A stretch of 64,000 bases of DNA from Mesorhizobium metallidurans STM 2683 (GCF_000350085.1 NZ_CAUM01000055.1:79034-143033); one strand, 5' to 3'. Shown: positions 36,041 through 44,863, numbered from the stretch's first letter. Notes: generated by a model from the letters alone, not told the origin. Program-made: numbers and translations.

Positions 36041-36067
36041 GCGTCCAGTTGGACGCATAAAGGACGC
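36041..36067. repeat. Small hairpin GCGTCC-AGTT-GGACGC with trailing direct copy
   Basis: A 6-base stem is followed by ATAAA and a second GGACGC. A related sequence, GGACGC-N6-GCGTCC, occurs at about 31978-31995, so this may be another small repeat family. Confidence 0.55.
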
Positions 36068-36216
36068 TCCAAAACTTTTTATCTGCTGCATCGTGCTTTC
36101 CGGAATCGAAACCGATTTCGGGCCGATGCGGTAATCGTCGCAGACATAGGGCGCTTGCCAGCAGATGTCATCCGCCTTTGTTGAACTTGGACGGCATCAA
36201 AGCTACCGTCCGGTAC

Positions 36217-37005
36217 ATGCATTCCGACATCGTCGATCTCCGTTCCTTTTATTCGACCACGCTCGGGCGGCTCGCCGAGCGCTCGATCACCATGGCGCTG
36301 TCCTCGATATGGGCTGTCGTGCCCAACGAGCGGCTGGTCGGCCTCGGTTATACCTTGCCGTGGCTGGAGCGGTTCGGCACCGATGCCGAGCGTGTCTTTG
36401 CCTTCATGCCGGCGACGCAAGGCGCGGTGGTTTGGCCGGTCACGGGGCCCACCGCGACGGCACTGGTCTTCGACGAGGAATTGCCGCTGGTCGATTCCTG
36501 CATCGACCGCATGCTACTGGTCCATTCGCTCGAACATGCCGAGAACCCGCGCGAGACGCTAAACGAGATCTGGCGGGTGCTGTCGCCGGCCGGCCGTGTC
36601 GTCATCGTCGTGCCCAACAGGCGCGGCGTCTGGGCCCGATTCGAGCACACGCCGTTTGGCAATGGCCGGCCTTTCTCGCGCGGCCAGCTCACCGAATTGT
36701 TGCGCGAAACGAATTTCACGCCCGCGGCCTGGTCCGATGCGCTCTTCTTCCCGCCATCGCGACGGCGCTTCATGATGCAGTTCCACAATGTGCTGGAACG
36801 CGCCGGCCGGCGGTTCTGGCCGATCTTTTCCGGCGTTATCGTGGTCGAGGCGCAAAAGCGGCTCTATCAAGGCGTGCCGGTCGCCCAGCGCGCTTCGCGC
36901 CGCGTCTTCGTGCCGGTTTTCTCGCCGCATGGCGCCACCAGGCTCGGCCGGCTGCCACAGACTGCCGATAGAGCATCTTTACCCACAAGGGTGACGCGTT
37001 CGTGA
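36217..37005 (+). CDS. Class I SAM-dependent methyltransferase-like protein
   Basis: Protein of 262 residues from ATG 36217 (MHSDIVDLRSFYSTTLGRLA). The region SCIDRMLLVHSLEHAENP is followed by LNEIWRVLSPAGRVVIVVPN, which is the typical motif II-III part of Methyltransf_11 proteins. The glycine-rich motif I is degenerate, so S-adenosylmethionine binding is uncertain. A TTG 39 bases earlier is in frame but less likely. Its position divergent to gloB is usual in Hyphomicrobiales. The target is unknown. Confidence 0.82.
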   Translation: MHSDIVDLRSFYSTTLGRLAERSITMALSSIWAVVPNERLVGLGYTLPWLERFGTDAERVFAFMPATQGAVVWPVTGPTATALVFDEELPLVDSCIDRMLLVHSLEHAENPRETLNEIWRVLSPAGRVVIVVPNRRGVWARFEHTPFGNGRPFSRGQLTELLRETNFTPAAWSDALFFPPSRRRFMMQFHNVLERAGRRFWPIFSGVIVVEAQKRLYQGVPVAQRASRRVFVPVFSPHGATRLGRLPQTADRASLPTRVTRS

Positions 37006-37125
37006 TCGGGCTTGCGCTTTTTCCTAACTATTTGTCGAAAGCGGGTTTGCAGCCCGATTGAAGGCGCGGGCCGCCAATGCCCGTGACCGATTTCAGTGCC
37101 GCTTCCGAACGCAGGGATATCACTC

Positions 37126-38943
37126 ATGGCTGATCATCCGGATGACATGGCCCGCGCGTCGGTCGAGGCCAGCAGCCTGCGAGACCAACTCGCAACGATC
37201 AGGCTGGCGCTGGCGGCCTCGCCGGTCCGCAAGTATCTGCTCTGGCTCTCTATCGGCATCGTCGCCGTCATCGTGGCGACCTCGATCGGGCAGGTTCTGC
37301 TCAATCGCTGGAACCAGCCTTTCTACGATGCGCTGGCGCGGCGCGACATGCAGGGCTTCCTGCATCAGCTTCTCGTCTTTGCGGCAATAGCCGGGACGCT
37401 GTTGGTGCTCAATGTCGGTCAGACCTGGCTCAACCAGATGATCCGGCTGAAGCTGCGCGAGGCACTGACGCTCGACCTGATCGGCGAATGGATGCGGCCG
37501 GCGCGCGCCTTCCGGCTGACCCATGCCGGCGCCATCGGCGTCAATCCCGACCAGCGCATACAGCAGGATGTCGGACATCTCTCCGATCTTTCCACGGACC
37601 TCGGCGTCGGCCTGCTGCAATCCTTCATCCTGCTCGCGTCCTTCATCGGTGTGTTGTGGACGCTGTCTTCGGGCTTCGTCTTCCATATCGGCGGCCATTC
37701 GCTGGCGATCCCCGGCTACATGGTCTGGGCTGCGATCCTTTATGCCGGCATCGCCTCCTGGCTGAGCTGGCTGGTCGGACGCCCGCTCATCCGCTTTAAC
37801 AGCGATCGCTATTCGCGCGAGGCGGAGCTGCGCTCCTCGGTGGTCCGCGTCAACGAGAATGTCGACGCCATAGCTCTCGCCCATGGCGAGGCCGATGCGA
37901 AACGCCAGCTTGAGCTCGACCTCGGCACGGTGCTAGGCGCCATGCGGCGAATCTATACCGCCCAGATCAACCTGTCCTGGGTTACCGATACCTATGGCTG
38001 GATCACCGTCGTCGCGCCGATCCTGGTTGCTTCGCCGGTCTATTTCGCCGGCGATATCAGCTTCGGCGGGCTGATGATGGCGGTCGGCGCCTTCAACCAG
38101 GTCAACGCGTCGCTGCGCTGGTTCATCAACAATATCGGCGCCATAGCCGACTGGCGCGCCACGCTGATGCGGGTCGCCGACTTCCGCATCGCGCTCGGCG
38201 AAACGGATGTGCTTCACGACACGGAAAACCGCATCGAGTTTGGCAACAACCCGGATGAGCGCCTGACCTTCGAGAAACTGGAAATTGCCTCGCCCGATGG
38301 ATGCACGAAGCTTGCCGAGCCGCATGTCGAGATCGGCGCCGGCGAGCGCGTCATGATCACCGGCGATCCGCGCGCCGGCAAGACGCTGTTCTTTCGCGCC
38401 ATCGCCGGCCTGTGGCCGTGGGGGAGCGGACGGATCGGCATGCCGGCCCAGGAGGTGCCCGTCTTCGTTCCGCGCACCCCCTATTTCCCGCTCGGTACGC
38501 TGCGTGAGGTACTCAATCACACGGACGGCGCCGCCAAGGTCGACGATGCCGAGATATCGGCCGTGCTCGCCGAGGTCGGTCTTGAGCGCCTGTCGTCCTC
38601 GCTAGATCGTTCCGCGCGCTGGGAGCATGAGCTCAGCGATGACGAGCAGCGCCTGCTGGGCTTTGCCAGACTCGCCTTGCGGCGGCCGAAATGGGTGATC
38701 ATCGACGAGGCGCTGGATACATTCGACGGTGCGACGCTGAAACGGGTGCTGTCGATGCTGGAAACGCGTCTTGGCGGTGCGGCCATCCTCAACATCGGCC
38801 GCAGCCAGCACGACAACCAGTTCTTTCCCCGTTCACTGACGATCGTGAAGGATGCCGGCCGCCCAGCGCTCAAGCCGGTCCGCGTCAGGGCCGGGGCGAT
38901 CGAGCCGCCGCCGGCCGTTGCTGTGCGTCGAAATAAGAAGTAG
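37126..38943 (+). CDS. ABC transporter, fused permease and ATPase, SbmA/BacA-YddA type
   Basis: Protein of 605 residues. The membrane domain (residues about 35-330, some six helices) contains RWNQPFYDALARRDMQGF, a block shared with SbmA/BacA peptide importers and ALD-type transporters. The ATPase has Walker A GDPRAGKT and Walker B IIDEALD, with an unusual signature LSDDEQ in place of LSGGQ. ATG 37126 is chosen, with AGGGA nine bases upstream. Related BacA-like ABC proteins in rhizobia import antimicrobial peptides, including plant nodule peptides. That role is possible here but not shown. Confidence 0.88.
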   Translation: MADHPDDMARASVEASSLRDQLATIRLALAASPVRKYLLWLSIGIVAVIVATSIGQVLLNRWNQPFYDALARRDMQGFLHQLLVFAAIAGTLLVLNVGQTWLNQMIRLKLREALTLDLIGEWMRPARAFRLTHAGAIGVNPDQRIQQDVGHLSDLSTDLGVGLLQSFILLASFIGVLWTLSSGFVFHIGGHSLAIPGYMVWAAILYAGIASWLSWLVGRPLIRFNSDRYSREAELRSSVVRVNENVDAIALAHGEADAKRQLELDLGTVLGAMRRIYTAQINLSWVTDTYGWITVVAPILVASPVYFAGDISFGGLMMAVGAFNQVNASLRWFINNIGAIADWRATLMRVADFRIALGETDVLHDTENRIEFGNNPDERLTFEKLEIASPDGCTKLAEPHVEIGAGERVMITGDPRAGKTLFFRAIAGLWPWGSGRIGMPAQEVPVFVPRTPYFPLGTLREVLNHTDGAAKVDDAEISAVLAEVGLERLSSSLDRSARWEHELSDDEQRLLGFARLALRRPKWVIIDEALDTFDGATLKRVLSMLETRLGGAAILNIGRSQHDNQFFPRSLTIVKDAGRPALKPVRVRAGAIEPPPAVAVRRNKK

Positions 38944-39027
38944 TCGGTTTCATCCAGCCAGCTTTATTTCGCCGCGATCGCAGGGAAAATTGTCGTCATC
39001 GTTGCAAAGCCTGCGAGGCTTTAGACC

Positions 39028-39858
39028 GTGCTCGACGCGCTCAGCCTGCTTGCCTGCCTTGCCTGCGCCCAGGCAGCGCCTCTGGCTGCACCCGCCAATG
39101 ATATTGCCGTGGATGTCGAACTGGTGCTGGCGGTCGACATTTCGCAGTCGATGGATGAGAACGAGTTCGCCCTGCAGCGCGCCGGCTATGTCGAGGCGCT
39201 GCGCCACCCCGATTTCATCAAGGCGGTGCGCTCGGGCACCACCGGGCGCATTGCGTTGGCCTATTTCGAATGGGCCGGAACGGTTCGCGACGATGCGGTC
39301 ATTGCCTGGCAGGTCATCGATGGCACACAGAGCGCCAATGCTTTCGCCGACAGGATCGAGGCCCGCCCATTCAGGAGCTTTCGCGGCACCTCGATCTCCG
39401 GCGCGCTCGCCTTCGGCACCGAGCTGTTGGATGGAACTGCTTTCGATGCGTCGCGCAGCGTCATCGACATTTCAGGCGACGGCCCGAACAATACAGGGCT
39501 GCCCGTCACCATGACACGCGACGCCGCTGTGGCGAAAGGCATCGTCATAAACGGCCTGCCGATCCTGATCAGCCCGTCGCCAACCTTCAGCCATCTCGAC
39601 CAATACTATGCCGAATGCGTGACTGGCGGGCCCGGCTCCTTCGTGCTGCCGATCTACGCGGCCTCCGAATTCACGACCGCCATACGCCGCAAGCTGATTC
39701 TCGAAGTCAGCGGCGACCCTTGGGCCGACCCTTGGGCCGACCCTGGGGCCGATCCCCGGCCGGTCCGGATCGAGGCCGCAGCGCCGATCGACTGCCTGCA
39801 GGGAGAGCGCGACCGGCGGTTTTTCTCCGATCCGTTTTTTCCGGAACTCGACCGATAA
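39028..39858 (+). CDS. DUF1194 domain-containing protein (VWA fold)
   Basis: Protein of 276 residues starting at GTG, with a short signal peptide (LSLLACLACAQAAPLAAPA). The DUF1194 domain starts VELVLAVDISQSMDENEF, whose DxSxS matches a VWA metal site. Homologues are predicted secreted or periplasmic proteins without assigned function. Near the C-terminus a 12-base tandem repeat encodes DPWADPWADPGADP. The gene stands alone between the ABC transporter and a convergent glycosyltransferase. Confidence 0.85.
   Translation: MLDALSLLACLACAQAAPLAAPANDIAVDVELVLAVDISQSMDENEFALQRAGYVEALRHPDFIKAVRSGTTGRIALAYFEWAGTVRDDAVIAWQVIDGTQSANAFADRIEARPFRSFRGTSISGALAFGTELLDGTAFDASRSVIDISGDGPNNTGLPVTMTRDAAVAKGIVINGLPILISPSPTFSHLDQYYAECVTGGPGSFVLPIYAASEFTTAIRRKLILEVSGDPWADPWADPGADPRPVRIEAAAPIDCLQGERDRRFFSDPFFPELDR
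39715..39750 (+). repeat. 12-bp tandem repeat inside the DUF1194 gene
   Basis: Three copies of GACCCTTGGGCC, the last with one change, encode DPWA, DPWA and DPGA. Since 12 is a multiple of three, copy-number change keeps the frame. Confidence 0.9.
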
Positions 39859-39874
39859 ATTCTTGCAGCCGGGC

Positions 39875-40810
39875 TCAGGCGGGCCGCGCGCCATATTTGG
39901 TGCGGAACTCGTCGTAGAGATCGCGCCGCCAGCGCCGGCCGCCGACATAGCCGCGCAACAATTGCGGCAGGGAGTAGCCGAGCGCTTTCGACGAGCGGTT
40001 GGCCAGATAGCCGGCAAATGCCTGCGAGACCCTGCCCTTCATCGTGTCGGCAATGATCTGCCTCGCGATCATGTAGGGCGGAATGTCGGGATAGCGGTCG
40101 ATGATATAGGGGTGTTTGCAGATCAGGTTTGCATAGGCTTCGACATAGCCGTCACGCTGGCCGGAGATCGAATTCTCCGAATTGTACTTTTTCCAGTCGA
40201 CCTTTTCGGACAGTTGCGCGCCACAGCGGCGGGCGAAGCGCAGCAGCAATTCGCGATCCTGCATCCGGGCTATGTCGCTGTCATAACCGCCGATCGCCAG
40301 CAAGGCCCCGCGCCGGGCCGTTATCGCGGATCCGGCGATGAAAATCGTCTGCGCCACCAATGCCCTTTCCAGCGTATCGCGGTTCAGGAACGCATCGCGG
40401 TTGATGCAATTGGTGCAGCGGCCACCCTTCATGGACACGAACGAACTGATCAGGATTTCGAGCGTTGGGTTCTCCTCGAACCAGGCTAGTGTCCGCTCCA
40501 GCCGGTTCGGCAAGTAGACGTCGTCGGAATCAAGGAATGTTACCACAGGGGCGCGAGCACGTTCGATGCCGGCATTGCGGGCGGCATTGGCGCCTCGCCA
40601 TTTCGCGCCGACAAAGATGAGGCGGGGATCGTGGATGGCGGCAAGTGCGGCTTCGGTGCCGTCGGTCGAGCCGTCGTCGACGACAATGTGCTCGAAGCGG
40701 GTGAGGTTCTGCGCAAGCACGCTCTCCACCGCGCGCAAGACCTTGCTGCGCCGGTTGTGAGTCGGCGTTATCACCGTGATGAGCGGAGCGGGGTTCACCG
40801 TCTCGGACAT
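39875..40810 (-). CDS. Glycosyltransferase family 2
   Basis: Protein of 311 residues. The GT-A nucleotide-binding features are present: ITVITPTHNR at residues 11-20, VVDDGSTDGT near 43-52 and the metal motif LDSDD near 92-96. MQDRELLLRFAR resembles the usual ED acceptor-site block. The C-terminal 80 residues are basic. The ATG has GAGG five bases upstream. It probably adds a sugar to a surface polysaccharide or lipid. No polysaccharide cluster surrounds it, and the acceptor is unknown. Confidence 0.9.
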   Translation of the reverse strand: MSETVNPAPLITVITPTHNRRSKVLRAVESVLAQNLTRFEHIVVDDGSTDGTEAALAAIHDPRLIFVGAKWRGANAARNAGIERARAPVVTFLDSDDVYLPNRLERTLAWFEENPTLEILISSFVSMKGGRCTNCINRDAFLNRDTLERALVAQTIFIAGSAITARRGALLAIGGYDSDIARMQDRELLLRFARRCGAQLSEKVDWKKYNSENSISGQRDGYVEAYANLICKHPYIIDRYPDIPPYMIARQIIADTMKGRVSQAFAGYLANRSSKALGYSLPQLLRGYVGGRRWRRDLYDEFRTKYGARPA

Positions 40811-40916
40811 GTCGCCTCGGAGCGTTCCACGACAACCGAATGGATTTGATGCTCGCCTTCCATGCCCGTCCCACGGCCGTATTCGGCGGGACGATACAAA
40901 AAAGAAGCGTCTGTGT

Positions 40917-40949
40917 CACGTCAAAGTGAATAGCAGTCGATTTGACGTG
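40917..40949. promoter_or_regulatory. 9-bp inverted repeat CACGTCAAA / TTTGACGTG
   Basis: Perfect arms with a 15-base spacer, about 110 bases upstream of the GT2 start. The distance between arm centres (24 bases) is longer than usual for one dimeric regulator, so it could be two half-sites or a looped operator. A TTGACG element on the minus strand could serve as a -35 box for the GT2 gene. Confidence 0.5.
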
Positions 40950-41001
40950 GCGAATTTACAACCCGGCGCGCAACGGCAACTCCGTTTGCCGATATGCGGT
41001 C

Positions 41002-41064
41002 CATGACCTCTGAGGGGCATTTCATGACCTTTGAGGTGCATTTCATGACCTCGGAGGTAATCGA
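41002..41064. promoter_or_regulatory. Three tandem 21-bp operator-like units upstream of DUF1330
   Basis: Units start at 41002, 41023 and 41044, each opening CATGACCT. Each contains the palindrome ACCTC-N-GAGGT; the third copy is perfect and the first two have one mismatch each. The 21-base period equals two helical turns, which places all sites on one face of the helix. This is typical of cooperative binding by a repressor or activator. The regulator is not identified. Confidence 0.65.
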
Positions 41065-41137
41065 CCAGCGTCCGGCGCGTCGGCAAACTGCCCTGCATGA
41101 AGCCTGTTGTTCGGCTTCGATTCAAAGGTGTTTCGTC

Positions 41138-41458
41138 ATGACCGCTTACGCCGTTGCCCATATGCGCCAGGCTACAATGGGGCCCGAGATCGTCGAATAT
41201 CTGCACAAGATCGACGGCACTCTGGAGCCCTTCGGCGGCCGTTTTCTGGTCCATGGCGGCGATGTGGAGGTGATCGAGAACGAATGGCCAGGTCACCTCA
41301 TCATCATCGAATTCCCTGACAGGGACCATGCGCGCGACTGGTATAATTCGCCGGCCTACCAGGCGATACTGGCCTTGCGCACCGGCAATTCTCAAGCCGA
41401 CGTGGTGTTCGTCGACGGCGTCGAACATCCGCACAAGGCAACGGATGTCCTGGAATAG
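41138..41458 (+). CDS. DUF1330 domain-containing protein
   Basis: Protein of 106 residues starting MTAYAVAHMRQATMGPEIVEYL. The ferredoxin-like dimeric alpha/beta-barrel family features are PFGGRFLVHGGDVEVIE and FPDRDHARDWYNSPAYQAI. AAGGTG lies eight bases before the ATG. Functions of DUF1330 proteins are unknown, though the fold is related to small monooxygenases and stress-response barrels. An in-frame reading from 40994 runs through the 21-base repeats and is rejected. The upstream repeats suggest tight regulation. Confidence 0.88.
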   Translation: MTAYAVAHMRQATMGPEIVEYLHKIDGTLEPFGGRFLVHGGDVEVIENEWPGHLIIIEFPDRDHARDWYNSPAYQAILALRTGNSQADVVFVDGVEHPHKATDVLE

Positions 41459-41497
41459 CGGATGTCTCAAAAATAGGACGTGTCGCCGAGCGCGACT

Positions 41498-42112
41498 TCA
41501 TCGCTTCAGCAGAAACACCGCTTGCTGGCCGAAGAAATTCCAGAACCACCACGGCATGGAGAGGCCGATCTTCTGGCCGTTGCCGTCGAGCGCGGTCGCC
41601 TTTTCGACAGTGGCGCCGAGTTCGTTGCACAGATTGACGAAGTCGCGAACGGTGCAGAAATGGATGTTGGGCGTGTCGTACCAGGAGTAGGGCAGATCGT
41701 CGTTCACCGGCATCCGCCCCTGGATGAACAGCGAGAGGCGCACCCGCCAGTGGCCGAAATTCGGGAAAGAGACGATGGCGCGGTTGCCGATCCTGAGCAA
41801 CTCGTCGAGCACCAGCTTGGGGTTGCGGGTCGCCTGCAGCGTCTGCGACAGGACGACGAAATCAAACCCCTTGTCGGGATAGAATTCGAGATCCGTGTCG
41901 GCGTCGCCCTGGATGACGGAGAGGCCGCGCGCCACGCATTCGTTGACGCCGCGCTGCGACAATTCCATCCCGCGGCCGTCGACCTGCTTGGTCTCCTGCA
42001 GCAATTCGAGCAGCAGGCCGTCGCCGGAGCCGACGTCCAGCACCCGCGACCGAGGCGGGATGAGACCGGCGACGACTTCGAGGTCGACGCGCTGGGCGCG
42101 GTTGACGCTCAT
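41498..42112 (-). CDS. metW: Methionine biosynthesis protein MetW
   Basis: Protein of 204 residues from ATG 42112, which has GAGGG seven to eight bases upstream. Methyltransferase-fold motif I is SRVLDVGSGDGLLLELL, and GMELSQRGVNECVARGLSVIQGD follows. MetW works with MetX and is needed for homoserine acylation in several proteobacteria. It is downstream of metX on the same strand, with a palindromic repeat in the 115-base gap. It is therefore likely under the same SAM-II control. Confidence 0.95.
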   Translation of the reverse strand: MSVNRAQRVDLEVVAGLIPPRSRVLDVGSGDGLLLELLQETKQVDGRGMELSQRGVNECVARGLSVIQGDADTDLEFYPDKGFDFVVLSQTLQATRNPKLVLDELLRIGNRAIVSFPNFGHWRVRLSLFIQGRMPVNDDLPYSWYDTPNIHFCTVRDFVNLCNELGATVEKATALDGNGQKIGLSMPWWFWNFFGQQAVFLLKR

Positions 42113-42130
42113 GGATGGACCCTCTGCCTG

Positions 42131-42178
42131 GCGCATGATCCTGATCCGGAAAGTCTGCAACTTTCCGGGGTCATGCGC
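42131..42178. repeat. Palindromic intergenic repeat, core type 2
   Basis: Ends GCGCATGA and TCATGCGC enclose GAAAGTCTGCAACTTTC. It lies between metX and metW, inside their presumed operon, so it would form a stem in the mRNA. Confidence 0.87.
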
Positions 42179-42227
42179 TGATGCCTGCCGCTTGATACCA
42201 GTCCGGAGAGCACGCGGTTTTCCGAGC

Positions 42228-43397
42228 TCATAGGCTGAGTCCCCTGGCGCGCGCGGCCGAGGCGATGAAGCCGTTGATGGCGGCGAACAGCTCCGGCTCG
42301 TCGAGCAGGAAGGCGTCGTGGCCGCGGTCGGTCTCGATTTCGACGAAGGAGACCGAGGCGCCGGCCGCGTTCAGCGCATGGACGACCGAGCGGCTCTCCT
42401 CGGTCGGGAACAGCCAGTCGCTGGTGAAGGAGACCAGGCAAAAGCGGGTCCTGGTGCCGGCGAAGGCATCGGCCAGCCGTCCGCCATGGTCGGCGGCAAG
42501 ATCGAAATAGTCCATCGAGCGGGTCATGTAGAGATAGGAGTTGGCGTCGAAACGGTCGACGAAGGTCATGCCCTGATGGCGCAGATAGCTTTCGATCTGG
42601 AAGTCGGCGTCGAAACCGAAGGTCAGCGCGTCGCGGTCCTGCAAATTGCGGCCGAATTTCCGGTGCAGGGCGACCTCCGACAGATAGGTGATGTGAGCGG
42701 CCATGCGCGCCACCGCCAGCCCTTTTTCAGGCCGCTTGCCATGCTCGAAATATTTGCCGCCATGCCAGTCAGGGTCGGCCATGACGGCTTGCCTGCCGAC
42801 CTCGTGGAAAGCGATGTTCTGCGAGGAATGGCGGGCGCCGGTGGCGATCGGCAGCGCCGAGAAGACGCGTTCCGGATAGCTCGACGCCCATTGCAGCACC
42901 TGCATGCCGCCCATCGAGCCGCCGAGCACGCAGAACAGTTTTTCAATGCCGAAATGGTCGATCAGCATGAGCTGCGCCCGCACCATGTCGCGGATGGTGA
43001 TGACCGGCAGATCGAGCCCATAAGGCTTGCCGGTGGCGGGATTGATCGAGGCGGGACCGGTGGAGCCGAGGCAGCCGCCGACGACATTGGAGCAGATGAC
43101 GAAGAAGCGGTTGGTGTCGATGATCCTGCCGGGGCCGATCAGCACCTCCCACCAGCCGGGCTTGCCGGTCACCGGATTGGTGTTGGCGACGTGCTGGTCG
43201 CCGGTCAGGGCGTGGCAGACGAGGATGGCGTTGGAACGGGCATCGTTCAGGGTGCCATAGGTCTGGTAGGCGATCTGGAACGGCGACAGCAACGTGCCGG
43301 CGTCGAGCTTGAGCGGCTTGTCGGCGCCGAAACGCAACACCGGGCTCGACGGCTGGTCGGCCTCATTGTTGGTTTTTCGAGCGCGCAGAGCGGCCAT
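42228..43397 (-). CDS. metX: Homoserine O-acetyltransferase
   Basis: Alpha/beta-hydrolase-fold enzyme of 389 residues. The nucleophile serine is residue 161 in GGSMGGMQ; the acid is in FTSDWLFP and the histidine in [29 protein letters not shown] is family-typical. It acylates homoserine in methionine synthesis. AGAGGA lies about five bases before the ATG. The 5' leader carries a SAM-II riboswitch and a terminator. Some family members use succinyl-CoA; the sequence does not settle the acyl donor. Confidence 0.95.
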   Translation of the reverse strand: MAALRARKTNNEADQPSSPVLRFGADKPLKLDAGTLLSPFQIAYQTYGTLNDARSNAILVCHALTGDQHVANTNPVTGKPGWWEVLIGPGRIIDTNRFFVICSNVVGGCLGSTGPASINPATGKPYGLDLPVITIRDMVRAQLMLIDHFGIEKLFCVLGGSMGGMQVLQWASSYPERVFSALPIATGARHSSQNIAFHEVGRQAVMADPDWHGGKYFEHGKRPEKGLAVARMAAHITYLSEVALHRKFGRNLQDRDALTFGFDADFQIESYLRHQGMTFVDRFDANSYLYMTRSMDYFDLAADHGGRLADAFAGTRTRFCLVSFTSDWLFPTEESRSVVHALNAAGASVSFVEIETDRGHDAFLLDEPELFAAINGFIASAARARGLSL

Positions 43398-43481
43398 TAC
43401 ATCCTCTTACACTCGCATCGAGCTGCGAAGGTCGCTTGCGATCTTCGCACCGATGCGGTCGTCCGGCCGGTTGCGGACAAC

Positions 43482-43511
43482 AAAAAACCGGCAACGCCAT
43501 CGCAAAGCCGG
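43482..43511 (-). terminator. Intrinsic terminator in the metX leader
   Basis: On the minus strand CCGGC and GCCGG form a GC stem with a 14-base loop, followed at once by six Ts. It lies 16 bases downstream of the SAM-II core and 84 bases before metX, the arrangement expected for SAM-controlled attenuation. Confidence 0.7.
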
Positions 43512-43526
43512 TTACAGGATGCAAAC

Positions 43527-43580
43527 GGCCCTTTAGCGAGTTGTTTAACGTGGCTGCAAGCCGACCGGCCAAATCACCAC
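43527..43580 (-). promoter_or_regulatory. SAM-II riboswitch (metX leader)
   Basis: The minus strand reads GTGGTGATTTGG, then GGCTTGCAGCCACGTTAAAC and finally GCTAAAGGGCC. This matches the SAM-II aptamer of alphaproteobacteria: the P1 arm with GTGG pairing to CCAC, the conserved TGATTTGG, the CTTGCAGCC strand and the GCTAAA pseudoknot strand. It lies about 130 bases before metX, with a terminator between. The rest of the 336-base gap to hisC (43398-43733) holds a leader hairpin with TGCGAAG/CTTCGCA arms near 43423-43449 and the hisC upstream region. Confidence 0.93.
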
Positions 43581-43733
43581 GGAATTTCGCTCTCTTCTAA
43601 GACCGGCGCGCGCCGGCGTCAACGGCCACCGATGACACGGCCACCGATGATTTGCCACCTCTCGACATTCCGGGCCATGGCTTGTATTTCCGCTGCGGCT
43701 TCCGGACGGAAGCATTCTCGATGGATTTTTGAC

Positions 43734-44843
43734 ATGAACCAGAGACCGGATCAGGCACGTCCAACGCCCCGCGCGGGGATCATGGACATCGAAGCCTATG
43801 TGCCTGGCAAGAGCACGGCGCCGGCCGGCGTGGCGAAAGTCCACAAATTGTCGTCGAACGAGAACCCGCTCGGCCCCTCGCCGAAGGCGGTAGAGGCCGC
43901 GCGCGAGGTCGCAGCCAGGCTCGACGTCTATCCCGACGGCACCGCCAGGCGCCTGCGGGAGGCCATCGCCGAGGTGCACGGCCTGAATGCGGCAAACATC
44001 GTCTGTTCCAATGGTTCCGACGAGATACTGGGCCTGCTGGCGCAGACCTATCTCGCGCCCGGCGATGAAGCCGTTATCACCGAGCACGCCTTCTCGATCT
44101 ACAAGATCTACATCCGGTCGGCGGGCGCGACGCCCGTGTCGGTCAAGGAAACCGACGAGCGCGCCGACGTTGATGCGATCCTCACCGCCGTGACGCCGCG
44201 CACCAGGATCATTTTCCTCGCCAACCCCAACAACCCGACCGGCACCTATATGCCGTTCCAGGAGGTGCGTCGGCTGCATGCCGGACTGCCCAAAAACGTG
44301 CTTCTGGTGCTCGATGCGGCTTACGCCGAATATGTGCGCCGCAACGATTATGAAGCCGGCATCGAGCTGGTGGGCGGAACCGAGAACGTGGTCATGACCC
44401 GCACCTTCTCCAAGCTCGGGCTTGGCGGCGCGCGGATCGGCTGGATGTACGGCCCCATGCACATCGTCGACGCTATCAACCGCATTCGCGGTCCCTTCAA
44501 CGTCAACGCGACGGCGATCGAGGCCGGCATTGCCGCGATCCGCGACCGCGCCCATGTCGAGCGCAGCGTGGCGCATAACGAAACCTGGCTCGCCTGGTTG
44601 AGCGAGGAACTGACAAAGCTCGGGCTGCGGGTGACGCCGAGCGTCGGCAATTTCATCCTCATCCACTTTCCCGAGGACAAGAAGCATTCGGCGGCCGCCG
44701 CGGACGACTATCTCACCCAGCGCGGCTATATATTGCGGCGCGTTTCCGGCTACGGCTTCCCGAATGCGCTGCGCATGTCCATCGGCACCGAAGAAGCCAA
44801 TCGCGGCGTTGTCGCCGCACTCACGACATTCCTGAAAAGCTGA
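43734..44843 (+). CDS. hisC: Histidinol-phosphate aminotransferase
   Basis: Class I/II PLP enzyme of 369 residues from ATG 43734. [14 protein letters not shown] near residue 40 is the family N-terminal block, and Lys227 in [16 protein letters not shown] binds PLP. It converts histidinol phosphate and 2-oxoglutarate, and some rhizobial forms also act on aromatic substrates. The gene precedes the prephenate/arogenate dehydrogenase by 20 bases, so an aromatic role is plausible. A much longer in-frame reading upstream runs antisense to metX and is rejected. Confidence 0.93.
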   Translation: MNQRPDQARPTPRAGIMDIEAYVPGKSTAPAGVAKVHKLSSNENPLGPSPKAVEAAREVAARLDVYPDGTARRLREAIAEVHGLNAANIVCSNGSDEILGLLAQTYLAPGDEAVITEHAFSIYKIYIRSAGATPVSVKETDERADVDAILTAVTPRTRIIFLANPNNPTGTYMPFQEVRRLHAGLPKNVLLVLDAAYAEYVRRNDYEAGIELVGGTENVVMTRTFSKLGLGGARIGWMYGPMHIVDAINRIRGPFNVNATAIEAGIAAIRDRAHVERSVAHNETWLAWLSEELTKLGLRVTPSVGNFILIHFPEDKKHSAAAADDYLTQRGYILRRVSGYGFPNALRMSIGTEEANRGVVAALTTFLKS

Positions 44844-44863
44844 AACCCCGAAAAGCTGAAACA

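Larger units (their letters stand above)
40811..41137. other. Intergenic region with two sets of symmetrical sites
   Basis: 327 bases between the divergent GT2 and DUF1330 genes. It contains a 9-base inverted repeat at 40917-40949 and three tandem 21-base units at 41002-41064. Short readings through the units give repetitive peptides with no family likeness, so the region is regarded as regulatory. Confidence 0.65.

Noticed and set aside
41002..41064. Possible short CRISPR or coding repeat
   Set aside because: Units are 21 bp and directly adjacent with no spacers; the reading through them has no ribosome site and lies upstream of a well-started gene.
42318..43733. 470-codon N-terminal extension of hisC
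   Set aside because: It runs antisense to metX and across the SAM-II riboswitch; HisC of normal length starts at 43734.
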